64,000 nt of DNA from Pseudoruegeria sp. SK021 (GCF_002119405.1 NZ_MTBG01000020.1:1-64000); one strand, 5' to 3'; counted from the stretch's first letter, positions 8,289 to 17,636 are shown. Notes: generated by a model not told the origin, from the sequence alone. Translations and numbers: made by a program.

Positions 8289-9089
8289 TCATGATTGCGG
8301 CTCGTCCCAAATCATCTGCCGGTCCCACAGGGTCTGGAACGCGGTCGGTTGCAAACTGCGTTCGCCGCGCAGCGGATTGTCCAAGGCCACGATCACGAAC
8401 AGGATCATGCCAAGGAAGAAGGCGTTGATCGTTCCCAGCACGAAATGCGGCACCAGCCGGATCCGCAACATCAGCAGCAGCATGATATTGATCGCCGCCC
8501 CCACCATCACCGCATACCACAACACGGCGGGGATCTTGGTGGTGACGCCGTTCAGCCGCTGTTGGCGAAAGCTGGAAAACTCCTGAAACCGGCTCATGAC
8601 CTCGCGGTGAACAATCTCGGACGACACGGTGCCCGGTGCGAAACTGGCCAGACGTTGCCGCATGGCATCGGCCCGGTTGGCCCCGCCGTTCAGGGTCTCA
8701 CCCTGTTGATGCGCCGGCCAATCGCGGTAGATCGTGTAAAGGGTGTAGTCGCGCAGCATCGCCTTGACGTCCGACCGGATCGGTTCGGGATAAGACCCCA
8801 GATCAGAATAGAGCGCGCCCACTGCCCCGGCCTCGTTGCGAATGCTCTGATCGACCCGTTCGCGGTTCTGATAGGCCGCCACGGTCAGCAAGCCGATCAG
8901 CAGCCCGTAGAACAAACTGACCATCGCCGTCGAATGAGAGATCGTGTCATTCAGGTCCGGGCTGCGGCCGACCAGCATCCGCAGCAGCGGCTTGACCAGC
9001 AACAACCCGAGAAAGGTCACCCCCACAGCCACCACGGCAAACCAGATTGCCAACTGCGTTTGTGGAATGTCATAGAGGATATCTGTCAC
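8289..9089 (-). CDS. DUF4239 (bestrophin-like) membrane protein
   Basis: The 266-residue protein has two hydrophobic segments near the N terminus (about 15-35 and 55-75), a soluble middle region, and two more near the C terminus (about 200-250). This paired layout, with a motif of the type RNEAGAVGALYSDL after the second segment, fits the DUF4239/bestrophin-like family of inner-membrane proteins. The function of bacterial members is unclear; an ion channel role is only an analogy. It is divergent from the TAXI receptor gene, with 145 bases between the two starts. Confidence 0.75.
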   Translation of the reverse strand: MTDILYDIPQTQLAIWFAVVAVGVTFLGLLLVKPLLRMLVGRSPDLNDTISHSTAMVSLFYGLLIGLLTVAAYQNRERVDQSIRNEAGAVGALYSDLGSYPEPIRSDVKAMLRDYTLYTIYRDWPAHQQGETLNGGANRADAMRQRLASFAPGTVSSEIVHREVMSRFQEFSSFRQQRLNGVTTKIPAVLWYAVMVGAAINIMLLLMLRIRLVPHFVLGTINAFFLGMILFVIVALDNPLRGERSLQPTAFQTLWDRQMIWDEPQS

Positions 9090-9234
9090 TCGAGTCTCCG
9101 TTGTCCACCGCGCTTTTCGGCAACCTAGTCAGTGCCCGCCGGGTGGCCAAGGTAAAATGTGCTTGGCGCGGCGCGCGCCGGGTGGTTCTTTAAGGCAGAT
9201 ACGACCCAAACCGACCTGCCCAACCGAGGTGCCC

Positions 9235-10224
9235 ATGTCCCACCCCCTGCCCTGCTTAGCCGTTCGCGCCGCATTGGCATTCCTGTTTTCCGGCGCCGTC
9301 GCGGCGCCGCTTGCAGCGCTTGACTTCTATTCCGTCGGGTCAGGCAATCTCGATGGCAATTACTACAAGGCCGCATCGGTGATGTGCGGTCAGGTCAACG
9401 GCGACAACGACCTTAACCTGCGCTGCTCGGCCGAGGCCACGCCGGGGTCACTGTACAACATCGCAGGCTTGCGCAACGGTGAATTGGATGTGGCGCTGGT
9501 CCAGTCCGATTGGCACAGCCACGCCTATAACGGCACCAGCCTGTTCGCCAAACACGGCCCGTTCTCGGACATGCGCAGCGTCATGGCCCTGTATCCTGAA
9601 ACCGTCACGATCCTGGCCGGGCCTGACAGTGACATCAGATCGACGGCGGATCTGTTTGGCAAACGGCTGGACATTGGCGAGCCAGCCTCTGGCCGCCGCG
9701 CCACCGCCAATGACTTGCTGCTATCCTATGGCGCGACCCGTTCGGACTTTGCACAACTGCTGGAACTGCCCACCGCGTCTGCGGTCGCCGAATTGTGCTC
9801 GGGCGGGATCGACGCCACCATCCTTGTGGTCGGCCATCCCAATCAGACCGTCGCAACCGCGATCCGAGATTGCGGCGCCCGGATCGTGCCGCTGCGGTCG
9901 AAATACATCAATCAAGTGCTGGACCAGGGCGCCCAGTTCAGCCGCGACACCATCCCCGCCCGCACCTATCCCGGCCTCAATCGCGATATTCCGACGTTTT
10001 CCGTCACCGCAACGCTGGTGACCCGTGCCGACATCCCAGATGCGTTCATCGAAACCCTTGTGACCGAGACCCTGTCGAACTTGGGCAGTTTCGCATCGCA
10101 AGCGGCGTTTCTGGGGGCGTTAACCCCGGACGAAATGGAAAGCCTCGGCCTGACCGCCCCGCTGCATCCCGGCGCCATCGCCGGGTTCGAAGCCGCCCGG
10201 ACCGCGCCAAAACCGACGCCGTGA
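9235..10224 (+). CDS. TAXI-family TRAP transporter solute-binding protein
   Basis: The 329-residue product begins with a signal peptide (cleavage near AAPLAALD) and continues with DFYSVGSGNLDGNYYKAA, the start of the TAXI (TRAP-associated extracytoplasmic immunogenic) receptor fold, which binds small organic anions such as glutamate or 2-oxoglutarate in the periplasm. GAGGTG lies close before the ATG chosen. No TRAP membrane subunit is adjacent: the next genes form an ABC transporter. The receptor is thus an orphan here and may work with a permease elsewhere or have a sensory role. Confidence 0.78.
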   Translation: MSHPLPCLAVRAALAFLFSGAVAAPLAALDFYSVGSGNLDGNYYKAASVMCGQVNGDNDLNLRCSAEATPGSLYNIAGLRNGELDVALVQSDWHSHAYNGTSLFAKHGPFSDMRSVMALYPETVTILAGPDSDIRSTADLFGKRLDIGEPASGRRATANDLLLSYGATRSDFAQLLELPTASAVAELCSGGIDATILVVGHPNQTVATAIRDCGARIVPLRSKYINQVLDQGAQFSRDTIPARTYPGLNRDIPTFSVTATLVTRADIPDAFIETLVTETLSNLGSFASQAAFLGALTPDEMESLGLTAPLHPGAIAGFEAARTAPKPTP

Positions 10225-10329
10225 CGCCGTGACGCCGCCGTCCGGCAAGTCCCCCCCACAGATCGCAATCAACTTTGTTCCGGTCGGTTGTGGATATCGG
10301 GTAGCTTTCGTCCTACCATAGTCTTGATC

Positions 10330-10355
10330 GCAACCCGGCGCCCCCGCCGGGTTGC
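10330..10355. terminator. 10-bp stem hairpin between the TAXI and proX-like genes
   Basis: A perfect 10-bp inverted repeat (GCAACCCGGC / GCCGGGTTGC) with a six-base loop lies about 105 bases after the TAXI gene stop and 50 bases before the proX-like start. There is no T-run after it, so it may be a weak or factor-assisted terminator, or a 5' leader hairpin of the transporter mRNA. Confidence 0.4.
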
Positions 10356-10405
10356 ACATCAGCACCCGGCGAAACCCGGGAAAAATTGCAACCAAGGACT
10401 GTATT

Positions 10406-11377
10406 ATGACCAGACGTTTAATCCTCGCTGCCTCGTCCCTAACCCTGTGCTGCGGACTGGCCACTGCCGCCCAAGCCGAGTGCGGCGAAGTGACGATGAC
10501 CGAAATGAACTGGGCCTCCAGCGCCGTGGTGACTGCGGTGTCAAAATTTCTGATGGAACAAGGCTATGGCTGCTCTGTCGTGACCGTTCCGTCCTCGACC
10601 ACTCCGGCAATGGTATCGGTTGCGGAAACCGGCAAGCCCGACATCCTGTCCGAGCTTTGGATCAACGGCACCCCGTCCTATAACGAACTTCAGGACGCCG
10701 GAAAAATCACCACGCTGGCCGACGTACTGTCCGATGGCGGCGTCGAAAGCTGGTGGGTGCCGCAGTATCTGGTCGATGAACATCCCGAACTGGCCACGGT
10801 TGAAGGCATCCTTGCCAACCCCGAACTGGTCGGCGGCCGGTTCCACAATTGTCCTGACGGCTGGGCCTGCAAGAACACCAATCTTGATCTGGCTCGGAAT
10901 TTCGGCGTGATCGATGCCGGGATTGAGATTTTCCAGCACGGCTCGGGTGAAACTCTGGCCACCTCAATCGCATCGGCCTTTGAAAACCAAGAACCGTGGT
11001 TCGGCTATTACTGGGCCCCCACCGCGATCTTGGGCAAATACCCGATGGTCTCGGTCGAGATGGGCGTGCCCTATGACGAAGAGATTTTCCTCTGCGCCGC
11101 CGATGGCGATTGCTCCGCCGAGGGCAAGACCGACTGGCCCGTTGGCCCGGTCAAAACCATCGTCACCACCGATTTTGCCGATCGCGAGCCTGAGATCGCT
11201 GAACTGATGTCCCATGTGGCGTTCACCAACGCGCAAATGGGCGAAGTGCTGGCATGGAAAGAAGCCAATAACGGCTCCAACGAAGAAGCAGCGGTCTTCT
11301 TCCTGACCACCTTCCCTGAGGTCTGGTCGGAATGGCTGAGCGAGGATGCCAAGGCAAACCTCGCAGCCCTGCTCTGA
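10406..11377 (+). CDS. proX: Glycine betaine/proline-type ABC transporter substrate-binding protein
   Basis: The 323-residue periplasmic binding protein has a clear signal peptide (TRRLILAASSLTLCCGLATA, cleavage after AQA) and the OpuAC/ProX-type fold, with conserved tryptophans that could form the aromatic box around a quaternary amine (MNWASS, ESWWVPQYL, WFGYYWAP). It is the first gene of a three-gene ABC system with the permease and ATPase just downstream. AAGGA precedes the ATG. Several choline/betaine systems share this layout, so the ligand could be betaine, proline betaine, choline or a related compound. Confidence 0.85.
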   Translation: MTRRLILAASSLTLCCGLATAAQAECGEVTMTEMNWASSAVVTAVSKFLMEQGYGCSVVTVPSSTTPAMVSVAETGKPDILSELWINGTPSYNELQDAGKITTLADVLSDGGVESWWVPQYLVDEHPELATVEGILANPELVGGRFHNCPDGWACKNTNLDLARNFGVIDAGIEIFQHGSGETLATSIASAFENQEPWFGYYWAPTAILGKYPMVSVEMGVPYDEEIFLCAADGDCSAEGKTDWPVGPVKTIVTTDFADREPEIAELMSHVAFTNAQMGEVLAWKEANNGSNEEAAVFFLTTFPEVWSEWLSEDAKANLAALL

Positions 11378-11400
11378 TCCTCGTGATCACATAACCCAAC

Positions 11401-11424
11401 CGGGGCGCCCGCTTGGACGCCCCG
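11401..11424 (+). terminator. Intercistronic hairpin after the binding-protein gene
   Basis: A 7-bp perfect stem (CGGGGCG / CGCCCCG) with a ten-base loop lies 24 bases after the binding-protein stop and 60 bases before the permease start. Such hairpins in ABC operons commonly stabilise or partly terminate the message so that the binding protein is made in excess. No T-run is seen, so partial read-through is likely. Confidence 0.4.
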
Positions 11425-11483
11425 AAGCCCGGACCCGTCCGGCACACGCAGCGACCGGTTCGTCGCAAGGAATATACTGAGAC

Positions 11484-12539
11484 ATGGCTTTCTACGACGG
11501 AGTGTTCGACTCCCTTGGGTTACGATCCTGGTGCGACGCTGGCGCGAATGACGGTCCGATGACCATGGCTCAGCTCCTGCAAAAGAAATCCGGGGTCACC
11601 CCCGAAGTTGCGGCCACGCAGTCAACCCCGCTGATGGACACGCCGTTCCCGTCTCTGGATTCCCTTCACGAAGCCTGCAACTCGATCCCGCGCACCCGCG
11701 ATATGACCGAAGCCGTCGAACTCAGCTTCTTGTCGATCAAAGACCCCCTGAAGGCAGTGCTGGACCCGATCACCCAGCCGCTTAGCTGGGCGCTGGACGG
11801 CACCATGAACCTGTTCGAGGCGACGCCGTGGTTCATCATGATCCCTGCCCTGCTGCTGCTGACATGGTTTGCGGCCCGCTCTTTGGGCATTGTACTGCTG
11901 GTCGCCGCCTCGTTTCTGTTTCTTGGCTTCATCGACCATTACACCTACGCCATTCAAACCCTGTCGATCATCTTTGTCTGCACCATGATCAGTGTCGCCA
12001 TCGGGGTGCCCATCGGCATTGCCATGGCCCGGAATGATACCTTCCAAAGGATCAACATTCCGTTGCTCGACATGCTGCAAACCCTGCCGACATTCGTCTA
12101 TCTGATCCCGCTGATCTTTCTGTTTTCCGTCACAGAATCAAAGCTTTACGGTATCGCCATCATTCTTTACGCCGTCGTCCCCGTCATCCGGCTGACCGAT
12201 CTGGGCATCCGCCTCGTTGACCGTGACGTGATCGAGGCCGCCGATGCCTTCGGCATGACCGACCGGCAAAAACTGTTCGGCGTACAAATTCCGCTGGCCC
12301 TGCCCAACATCATGGCGGGCGTGAACCAGACCATCATGATGAGCCTCGCCATGGTCGTCATCGCCAGCCTCGTCTCCGCCCCCGGCCTTGGCGTTCTGGT
12401 CCTGCGCGGCATCCGCAATCTGGAACTGGGCGTCGGTCTGGTCTCGGGCTTTGGCATCGTGCTGCTGGCCGTTCTGCTGGATCGCTGCACCAAGGCGGCC
12501 CTGAACCGCATTAACGTTTCAACGAAGGCTGGCTCATGA
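11484..12539 (+). CDS. proW: Glycine betaine/proline-type ABC transporter permease
   Basis: The 351-residue protein has a soluble N-terminal stretch of about 110 residues, as in ProW, then several membrane segments and the binding-protein-dependent transport signature (EAADAFGMTDRQKLFGVQIPLALPNIMAG), the loop that contacts the ATPase. It belongs with the flanking proX- and proV-like genes and overlaps the ATPase gene by four bases (ATGA), so the two are translationally coupled. It would form the inner-membrane channel of a compatible-solute importer. Confidence 0.88.
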   Translation: MAFYDGVFDSLGLRSWCDAGANDGPMTMAQLLQKKSGVTPEVAATQSTPLMDTPFPSLDSLHEACNSIPRTRDMTEAVELSFLSIKDPLKAVLDPITQPLSWALDGTMNLFEATPWFIMIPALLLLTWFAARSLGIVLLVAASFLFLGFIDHYTYAIQTLSIIFVCTMISVAIGVPIGIAMARNDTFQRINIPLLDMLQTLPTFVYLIPLIFLFSVTESKLYGIAIILYAVVPVIRLTDLGIRLVDRDVIEAADAFGMTDRQKLFGVQIPLALPNIMAGVNQTIMMSLAMVVIASLVSAPGLGVLVLRGIRNLELGVGLVSGFGIVLLAVLLDRCTKAALNRINVSTKAGS

Positions 12540-13624
12540 CCCCCACCGCGCCCACCATGCCCGCCACAGATCCCGCCCGGGTCAAAGTCGCCATTCGCAA
12601 CCTCTACAAAATCTTCGGGCCGGATCCGCAGACCGCCCTCACCCTTGTCCGCGAGGGCATGGGCAAGAACGAACTGCTGGATCACCACAACCACACCCTT
12701 GGCCTGAACGACATCAACGTCGACATCCGCGAAGGTGAGATCACCGTCATCATGGGCCTGTCCGGCTCTGGAAAATCCACCCTGATCCGGCACCTGAACC
12801 GGCTGATCGAACCCACCGCAGGCGAAGTCCTGCTGGATGGCGAGAACGTGCTGACCTACGGCCCGGCCGACCTGCGTCGGTTGCGGCAGGAAAAAATGTC
12901 GATGGTGTTTCAGAAATTCGCGCTGCTGCCGCACCGCACCGTGCTGCAAAATGCCGGCATGTCGCGGCGGATTCGCGGCGAGGATCAGGACACCGCCGAC
13001 CGTGAAGGCGGCAAATGGCTGGACCGGGTCGGTCTGGCCGGGGTCGAAGCGCAATATCCGCACCAGTTGTCGGGCGGGATGCAGCAACGGGTCGGCATCG
13101 CCCGGGCCTTGGCCTCGGACAGCGACATCATGCTGATGGACGAAGCCTTCTCGGCCCTCGATCCGCTGATCCGCTCCGACATGCAGGGCCTGCTGCTGGA
13201 ACTGCAAAAAGACCTGCACAAAACCATCGTGTTCATCACCCATGATCTCGACGAGGCCCTGCGTCTGGCCGATCATCTGGTCATCCTGAAAGATGGATTC
13301 GTGGTCCAGCAGGGCGAACCGCAGCACATCCTGCTCTATCCCAGCGATCCATATATCGAAGCCTTTGTCGGCGAAATCAACCGGGCGCGGGTTTTGCGCG
13401 TCCGCTCAATCATGCAGCGCTGTCCTGACGTGCCGCCCGCCTTCTCAGGCGTGGTCTCGCCCGACGCGACATTGGAAGAACTGATCGAGATGTCCGGCGG
13501 CAATACGGAATGTTGCTATAACGTCCAACAAGACGGCGCCGATCTGGGCATCCTCGACATGCAGCATCTGGTGCGCGCCCTCGTTCCGGCCCGCCCCGGT
13601 GAGGACAAACTGGCCGCCCAATAG
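12536..13624 (+). CDS. proV: Glycine betaine/proline-type ABC transporter ATP-binding protein
   Basis: The 362-residue ATPase has a Walker A motif GLSGSGKST (about 74-82), the ABC signature LSGGMQQR, Walker B (IMLMDEAF) and the switch histidine in FITHDLDEA. It carries the ProV-type N-terminal extension before the nucleotide-binding domain and a shortened CBS-like C-terminal region (about 290-350), which in OpuA/ProV systems senses ionic strength. It is the third gene of the proXWV-like operon. The system probably imports an osmoprotectant. Confidence 0.88.
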   Translation: MTPTAPTMPATDPARVKVAIRNLYKIFGPDPQTALTLVREGMGKNELLDHHNHTLGLNDINVDIREGEITVIMGLSGSGKSTLIRHLNRLIEPTAGEVLLDGENVLTYGPADLRRLRQEKMSMVFQKFALLPHRTVLQNAGMSRRIRGEDQDTADREGGKWLDRVGLAGVEAQYPHQLSGGMQQRVGIARALASDSDIMLMDEAFSALDPLIRSDMQGLLLELQKDLHKTIVFITHDLDEALRLADHLVILKDGFVVQQGEPQHILLYPSDPYIEAFVGEINRARVLRVRSIMQRCPDVPPAFSGVVSPDATLEELIEMSGGNTECCYNVQQDGADLGILDMQHLVRALVPARPGEDKLAAQ

Positions 13625-13769
13625 TCGGGCACCGGCATGACTTCCGGTCAATCTCGCAAGCATCGCCGCGGGATTGATCACGCCAACGAACCAACGGCTA
13701 ATTTCTGTTTCATTTGTTAACAAGTTATAATATTATGTTCTGACCTTATTCCATTTCGGAGTTTCAATT

Positions 13770-14561
13770 ATGTTAATTTCTCTCCGGCTGGCGACCGTAT
13801 CCGTCCTAGGATTGTGCAGTCTTCCCTCCGTCGTGTTTTCGGCCCCGATGAGCGCGTTTGACTCAGCGGGAAGTGCCACCATTTCGATCACAAATATCCT
13901 TCTAGCAGGCACAGGGGATGTCGCTGTGCTTGGCGTTGACTACGCCTTTCAAGTCACGCACGACTATGCCCAAATCTCTGCCCCAACGGTGGGCCCAGCA
14001 CCAACGGCAGGAATAGACCCTACCGCCGGAACCGTGTCGGCAACTTCTGGCGTCTCGGGAACAGCCGATGCCACCGACACGACAAAAAGCCTGTTTGGGC
14101 TCAGTTACAACAAAACGCTCCTGACGAATCTGTCCGGTCAGGCCTTGTCGATCTCGTATTCCTATACTCTGGACTCATCGGCCTTTATCACCGAAACGCC
14201 GGCAACCGGATTTTTCAACGCCGCCATCAGCTACGCGATTTCCGAGATTGGCATCTATGGCCCGAAAGCCTCGACCATCGTCAGGGATGATCTGGCGTCG
14301 TATCAGTCGAAGCCGGAATCCCCCCTGCCCGTCCCGAACGATGGCAGTGGTGCGCTCAGCAAAACAGACAGCGGCATGTTCAGCCTTATTGACGGCCAGC
14401 AGGCGCTGTTCTCCGTCAAGACGACCGTTATGGGTCGGTCCAATGTCATCGCCCTTCCCACCGACCCGTCCGGAATTGTACCGGTGCCGGTTCTGCCGGC
14501 GCTGCCCTTGCTGGCATCGGGTGTCGGCGCGCTCTGGCTGCTGCGCAAGCGCGCCAGCTAA
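13770..14561 (+). CDS. Secreted protein with VPxxP-type C-terminal sorting tail
   Basis: The 263-residue protein has an N-terminal signal peptide (LATVSVLGLCSLPSVVFS), a Ser/Thr/Gly-rich beta-type body of unknown function, and a C-terminal tail with a VPVPVLPALPLL motif, a hydrophobic segment (LLASGVGALWLL) and a basic end (RKRAS). That tail matches the layout of VPLPA-CTERM signals, which an exosortase recognises on the way to the cell surface or matrix. The gene follows an AT-rich promoter region (about 13700-13760) and is followed by a strong hairpin. No exosortase gene is in the window. Confidence 0.7.
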   Translation: MLISLRLATVSVLGLCSLPSVVFSAPMSAFDSAGSATISITNILLAGTGDVAVLGVDYAFQVTHDYAQISAPTVGPAPTAGIDPTAGTVSATSGVSGTADATDTTKSLFGLSYNKTLLTNLSGQALSISYSYTLDSSAFITETPATGFFNAAISYAISEIGIYGPKASTIVRDDLASYQSKPESPLPVPNDGSGALSKTDSGMFSLIDGQQALFSVKTTVMGRSNVIALPTDPSGIVPVPVLPALPLLASGVGALWLLRKRAS

Positions 14562-14575
14562 GATCAACGCCTCTC

Positions 14576-14603
14576 GCACTGGGGCCGCCACCGGCCCCAG
14601 TGC
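14576..14603 (+). terminator. Strong GC-rich hairpin after the sorted-protein gene
   Basis: A perfect 12-bp inverted repeat (GCACTGGGGCCG / CGGCCCCAGTGC) with a four-base loop starts 14 bases after the stop codon. There is no T-tract, but the position and stability fit transcription termination. Confidence 0.6.
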
Positions 14604-14969
14604 AACGCGACCCATCCGTGTCGCCCCCCCCTTTCACTTTTCCAGACAGAGACGACCGGCGACAGCCCTGCGCGCGCCCTACAGGCCCGATCAGAGGCCA
14701 CCTCGCCCACCACACCCTCAGGCCGCCCGCCCGACCAACATGCCGCCCCTGACGAGCTCACAGGGGCGCAGATAGGGCCTTGCCACACACCACCGGCTTC
14801 CGGCGGTGCCGACAGCCCCCTCCACACGGGACGGGCGCACCGCATCAGTTACGCACTGCAACGACCCTGCATCCAATTACGGACAGTTTAATTGTCTTAG
14901 TTTCAGTAGGTTGCGCACTTAATACGCATTATATTCAAAATTTGCGCCAAGATACTCCGCGTCGACGCG
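14604..14969. other. Non-coding spacer between the surface-protein gene and the partition locus
   Basis: No supported gene is seen here. The first two thirds are C-rich and featureless; from about 14880 the sequence becomes AT-rich (TTAATACGCATTATATTC region) just before the parS-like palindrome at 14970. It forms the distal border of the parB-parA-rep cassette and might be an old insertion junction. Confidence 0.4.
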
Positions 14970-14984
14970 GTTTCGCGGCGAAAC
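14970..14984. repeat. parS-like palindrome, copy 1
   Basis: GTTTCGC-G-GCGAAAC, a 15-base palindrome with two 7-base arms around one central base, lies 10 bases beyond the 3' end of parB. The same arms occur at 16023 and 17622, all within the partition cassette, which fits ParB-binding centromere sites. It differs from the canonical chromosomal parS (TGTTTCACGTGAAACA). Confidence 0.7.
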
Positions 14985-14994
14985 CGGCCGGCCC

Positions 14995-16098
14995 TTATTC
15001 CGGTTCAAGCAAGCGCTTGATCTCGAACATCACCGTATCCACCAGATCACTGTTGACGGTCCACCCTTCCAACCGGATGTAATACCCCTTGCTGTCGTTT
15101 TCGCGCCGGATGGTGATGCCATTGTCCAGCCGGTAAAGTCCCGGGCCATCACTGGGCCGCGCCGGGGCCTGACGCCGCGGTCGCCCGCCCTTGCTTGGTT
15201 CCCGGGTCTCGGTTTCGGCCAGATCCACCAGCGGCTCTAGCACCGCCCATTCTTCGTCCGGCGTGGTGCCATGGCCCGATGCCAACGCCTCGCGCAGCCG
15301 CCCTGACAGACCCGACCGGATTGCATTGGCCAGCCGCAGGCCTGCCCTCTCGGACAGATGCTCGGGAAAGGTCAGCATATCGCCCAGTTCTTCATGGACC
15401 AGTGCAAAGGACCGGATCTTCGATCGCTTGGCTTTAGATGCGGCCCGGAACAGCCCAGACACCGCCGCTTCAACACTGTCATAGGCCCCCTGCCCCACAG
15501 CAATCACCGCCACGCGCCCGCGCTCATAAGGGCTGAGATTGGCGCGGATTTCGTTCTCTTCGACCATGGCCAGAAAAGCCCCGGCCACCGACCCCGGCTC
15601 GCGCAGGATTGCCCGAATGGTGGCGAACTTTCCCGCCCCTTGCCCTTCAAGGGCGCGAACAGCGGCCAGTCGCCGGAACCCCGACAGCAATCCATAGCGC
15701 GGCCCACCCGGCGCGGCACCGTCCAACTCAAAGACCTCGACCGGCAAGCGCAGGCCACTGGCGGCGATCGATGCTTTCAGCTCTTCCATCGCTTCGGGGT
15801 CCAGCGCCATCCGGTCCCGGGTCAGTTCATCGGCCACGATCTGGTTGGTTGGGATGTCCATCAGAACCAGCCCATCGGCTTCGGCCTGACGGAACCGTTC
15901 AGCGTCATGCTTGTCCTTGGCCGCCTCGGCCCGCATTTGCGCGGTTCCGACCGGGGTTAGCGCCGCCGCCTCAGCCGCGACCTGAGCAATCGGCGGCATC
16001 ATCCCCGCCGCCGACAGATTAGGTTTCGCCGCGAAACCCTCTTCCAGAGATTGCAGTTCCGCCGCAGAGGGCGCGGTCAGTTTCGTGCGTCGTGCCAT
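14995..16098 (-). CDS. parB: ParB/RepB-type partition protein
   Basis: The 367-residue protein has the ParB N-terminal (ParBc/sulfiredoxin-like) domain at about 75-190: LLSGFRRLAAVRAL (about 137-150; GFRR in place of the usual GERR) and the box II-type segment ENEIRANLSPYERGR (about 181-195). A helix-turn-helix region follows, then a C-terminal dimerisation part. It resembles plasmid and chromid RepB/ParB proteins rather than the main chromosomal ParB found next to gidAB. It lies 16 bases downstream of parA on the same strand. One parS-like palindrome is embedded in its own codons near residue 21-25 (GFAAK). Confidence 0.85.
   Translation of the reverse strand: MARRTKLTAPSAAELQSLEEGFAAKPNLSAAGMMPPIAQVAAEAAALTPVGTAQMRAEAAKDKHDAERFRQAEADGLVLMDIPTNQIVADELTRDRMALDPEAMEELKASIAASGLRLPVEVFELDGAAPGGPRYGLLSGFRRLAAVRALEGQGAGKFATIRAILREPGSVAGAFLAMVEENEIRANLSPYERGRVAVIAVGQGAYDSVEAAVSGLFRAASKAKRSKIRSFALVHEELGDMLTFPEHLSERAGLRLANAIRSGLSGRLREALASGHGTTPDEEWAVLEPLVDLAETETREPSKGGRPRRQAPARPSDGPGLYRLDNGITIRRENDSKGYYIRLEGWTVNSDLVDTVMFEIKRLLEPE
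16023..16037. repeat. parS-like palindrome, copy 2 (inside parB)
   Basis: GTTTCGC-C-GCGAAAC occurs within the 5' coding region of parB, identical to the copy at 17622 and the reverse complement of the copy at 14970. Three copies in 2.7 kb, one inside a gene, argue for selection as a protein-binding site. Confidence 0.7.
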
Positions 16099-16114
16099 GG
16101 ATCACCTCTCTTGT

Positions 16115-17506
16115 TTACTCGGTTGGCGCAGCAGCAGCCGCCAGTTGCGCATCCCGCCACCACGATCCGATCAGGATCTCTTTCAGTTCCGCATAGGTCC
16201 GGTCAAACGCCTCGCGGCCACGGGTATAGGTTTCACGGTTGAACTCGCGGTAATCGGCCTCATAGATGCCGTTCACCTGCTCGCCCGCTTGCCCCACCAA
16301 CGCGGTAAATTCTTGCCGATGCGCGTTCATGAAATCGCCGAAATAGGCTTGGATGACATTGGCCAGATCGGTTTGTTGATTGGCATCGAACCGGGTGATC
16401 AGAGTGCGCACCACGTCCCATTCGAACTTGACCTCATCAAGGCCCGCCGCCCGGCGCATGGTGTTTTCACCGTCCTCAATGGAGGCGAATGTTGAATAGA
16501 GCATGTCGAAAAACCGCCCCGTGCTGTCAAATTCCAGAAAGCTGGCCCCCAAAGGCACCAACAGAATATCCGCAGCCGCCAGCGCATTGATCGTTAGGTA
16601 CCCAAGTGCAGGAGGGGTATCGAGCATGATGACGTCATATTTACTCAGCAGCTCTTCATCGTTCAGGAAATTGGTCAGCGCATCCCATAACGGCCAGCGG
16701 CGCAGGTTCATCCGCCAGACCGGAATTTGGAATTCGGCCCAGTAAAGGTTCAGCTGCGCGCCGATTAAATCGATGTTCGGCCAGTGGGTCGGCTGAACGA
16801 TGTCGGTCGCCGTGGCGTTCAAGGCCTCGGTCAGGGTCTCGTCAAGGGGCAGGGGGGCTTCACCCCGGGCTTCCCGGACACTGTTCTCATCGACCAAATG
16901 CCGGGCATAATCCCGGGCGATCAGGGGAAAGACCGTGGACCATTCATCGGGAACCGTGCCCCCCATGATCGAGGTCATGGACCCTTGGCTATCCAGATCG
17001 ATCACCAGAACCTTATAGCCGTCCAAGGCCGCAGACATCGCCAAATGGGCCGCGGTTGAGGTCTTGCCAACGCCGCCCTTGAAGTTGGCCACAGCCACCA
17101 CTTTGGCCGGCAGGCCCTTGGGACGATAGGGTTTATATTCTTTCGAGGCCAACCCGCCTTCGGCCAAATGCGCCCGCAGCGCTAGCACTTCTTCCAAGGT
17201 AAACCATTTGGATCCGCTGATGCCTTCACCCTGCGGCAGGTCCGGGTTCTGCTTCAGCACCCGTCGCAAATGGGCCGGAGCCACCGGAATCAGATAGCGG
17301 CAAATTTCCCAGGTCGAGAATTTCCGCAAGCGTTTGCGCCCGTCGGGGGCATAGCCGCGCTTGGCCAAATCCTCGCGCCCGCGGGCGGCAAAGGCGGCGG
17401 CTTTTGCGAATCGGGCGGTGTCGCTAGACTTTGGCAAGCGCGCGGCAGCGGCTTTTGGATCGAGATTGAAATAGGGCGGCGGAGGGAGTTCGGTTCTCTT
17501 GGTCAT
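16115..17506 (-). CDS. parA: ParA-type partition ATPase (plasmid class Ia-like)
   Basis: The 463-residue protein has an N-terminal region of about 130 residues with a helix-turn-helix-like part (STWEICRYLIPVAPAHLRRVL), then a deviant Walker A motif KGGVGKTS (about 143-150), the A' motif (VLVIDLDSQGS) and Walker B (VIMLDTPPALG). The length and DNA-binding N terminus are those of large plasmid ParA/RepA proteins that also repress their own operon, not of the short chromosomal Soj type. It is the first gene of parA-parB, reading away from the origin-like region and divergent from rep. Confidence 0.9.
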   Translation of the reverse strand: MTKRTELPPPPYFNLDPKAAAARLPKSSDTARFAKAAAFAARGREDLAKRGYAPDGRKRLRKFSTWEICRYLIPVAPAHLRRVLKQNPDLPQGEGISGSKWFTLEEVLALRAHLAEGGLASKEYKPYRPKGLPAKVVAVANFKGGVGKTSTAAHLAMSAALDGYKVLVIDLDSQGSMTSIMGGTVPDEWSTVFPLIARDYARHLVDENSVREARGEAPLPLDETLTEALNATATDIVQPTHWPNIDLIGAQLNLYWAEFQIPVWRMNLRRWPLWDALTNFLNDEELLSKYDVIMLDTPPALGYLTINALAAADILLVPLGASFLEFDSTGRFFDMLYSTFASIEDGENTMRRAAGLDEVKFEWDVVRTLITRFDANQQTDLANVIQAYFGDFMNAHRQEFTALVGQAGEQVNGIYEADYREFNRETYTRGREAFDRTYAELKEILIGSWWRDAQLAAAAAPTE

Positions 17507-17621
17507 GTGCGGTACCTGCCTCTGATGTACGGTGTTTCCCGTGATTTGCGCTGAGTATCACACATCTTGCTGTTTCTGTTAATCCCATGTCTTTGCGATC
17601 ACATGCGACGAAGTATGAGAG

Positions 17622-17636
17622 GTTTCGCCGCGAAAC
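17622..17636. repeat. parS-like palindrome, copy 3
   Basis: GTTTCGC-C-GCGAAAC lies 116 bases upstream of the parA start and beside the candidate unwinding element. Its arms are identical to those at 14970 and 16023. It could serve both partition and autoregulation of parAB. Confidence 0.7.

Noticed and set aside
14562-14994. Small plus- and minus-strand frames downstream of the surface-protein gene
   Set aside because: They are proline/arginine-rich GC shadows without ribosome-binding sites.
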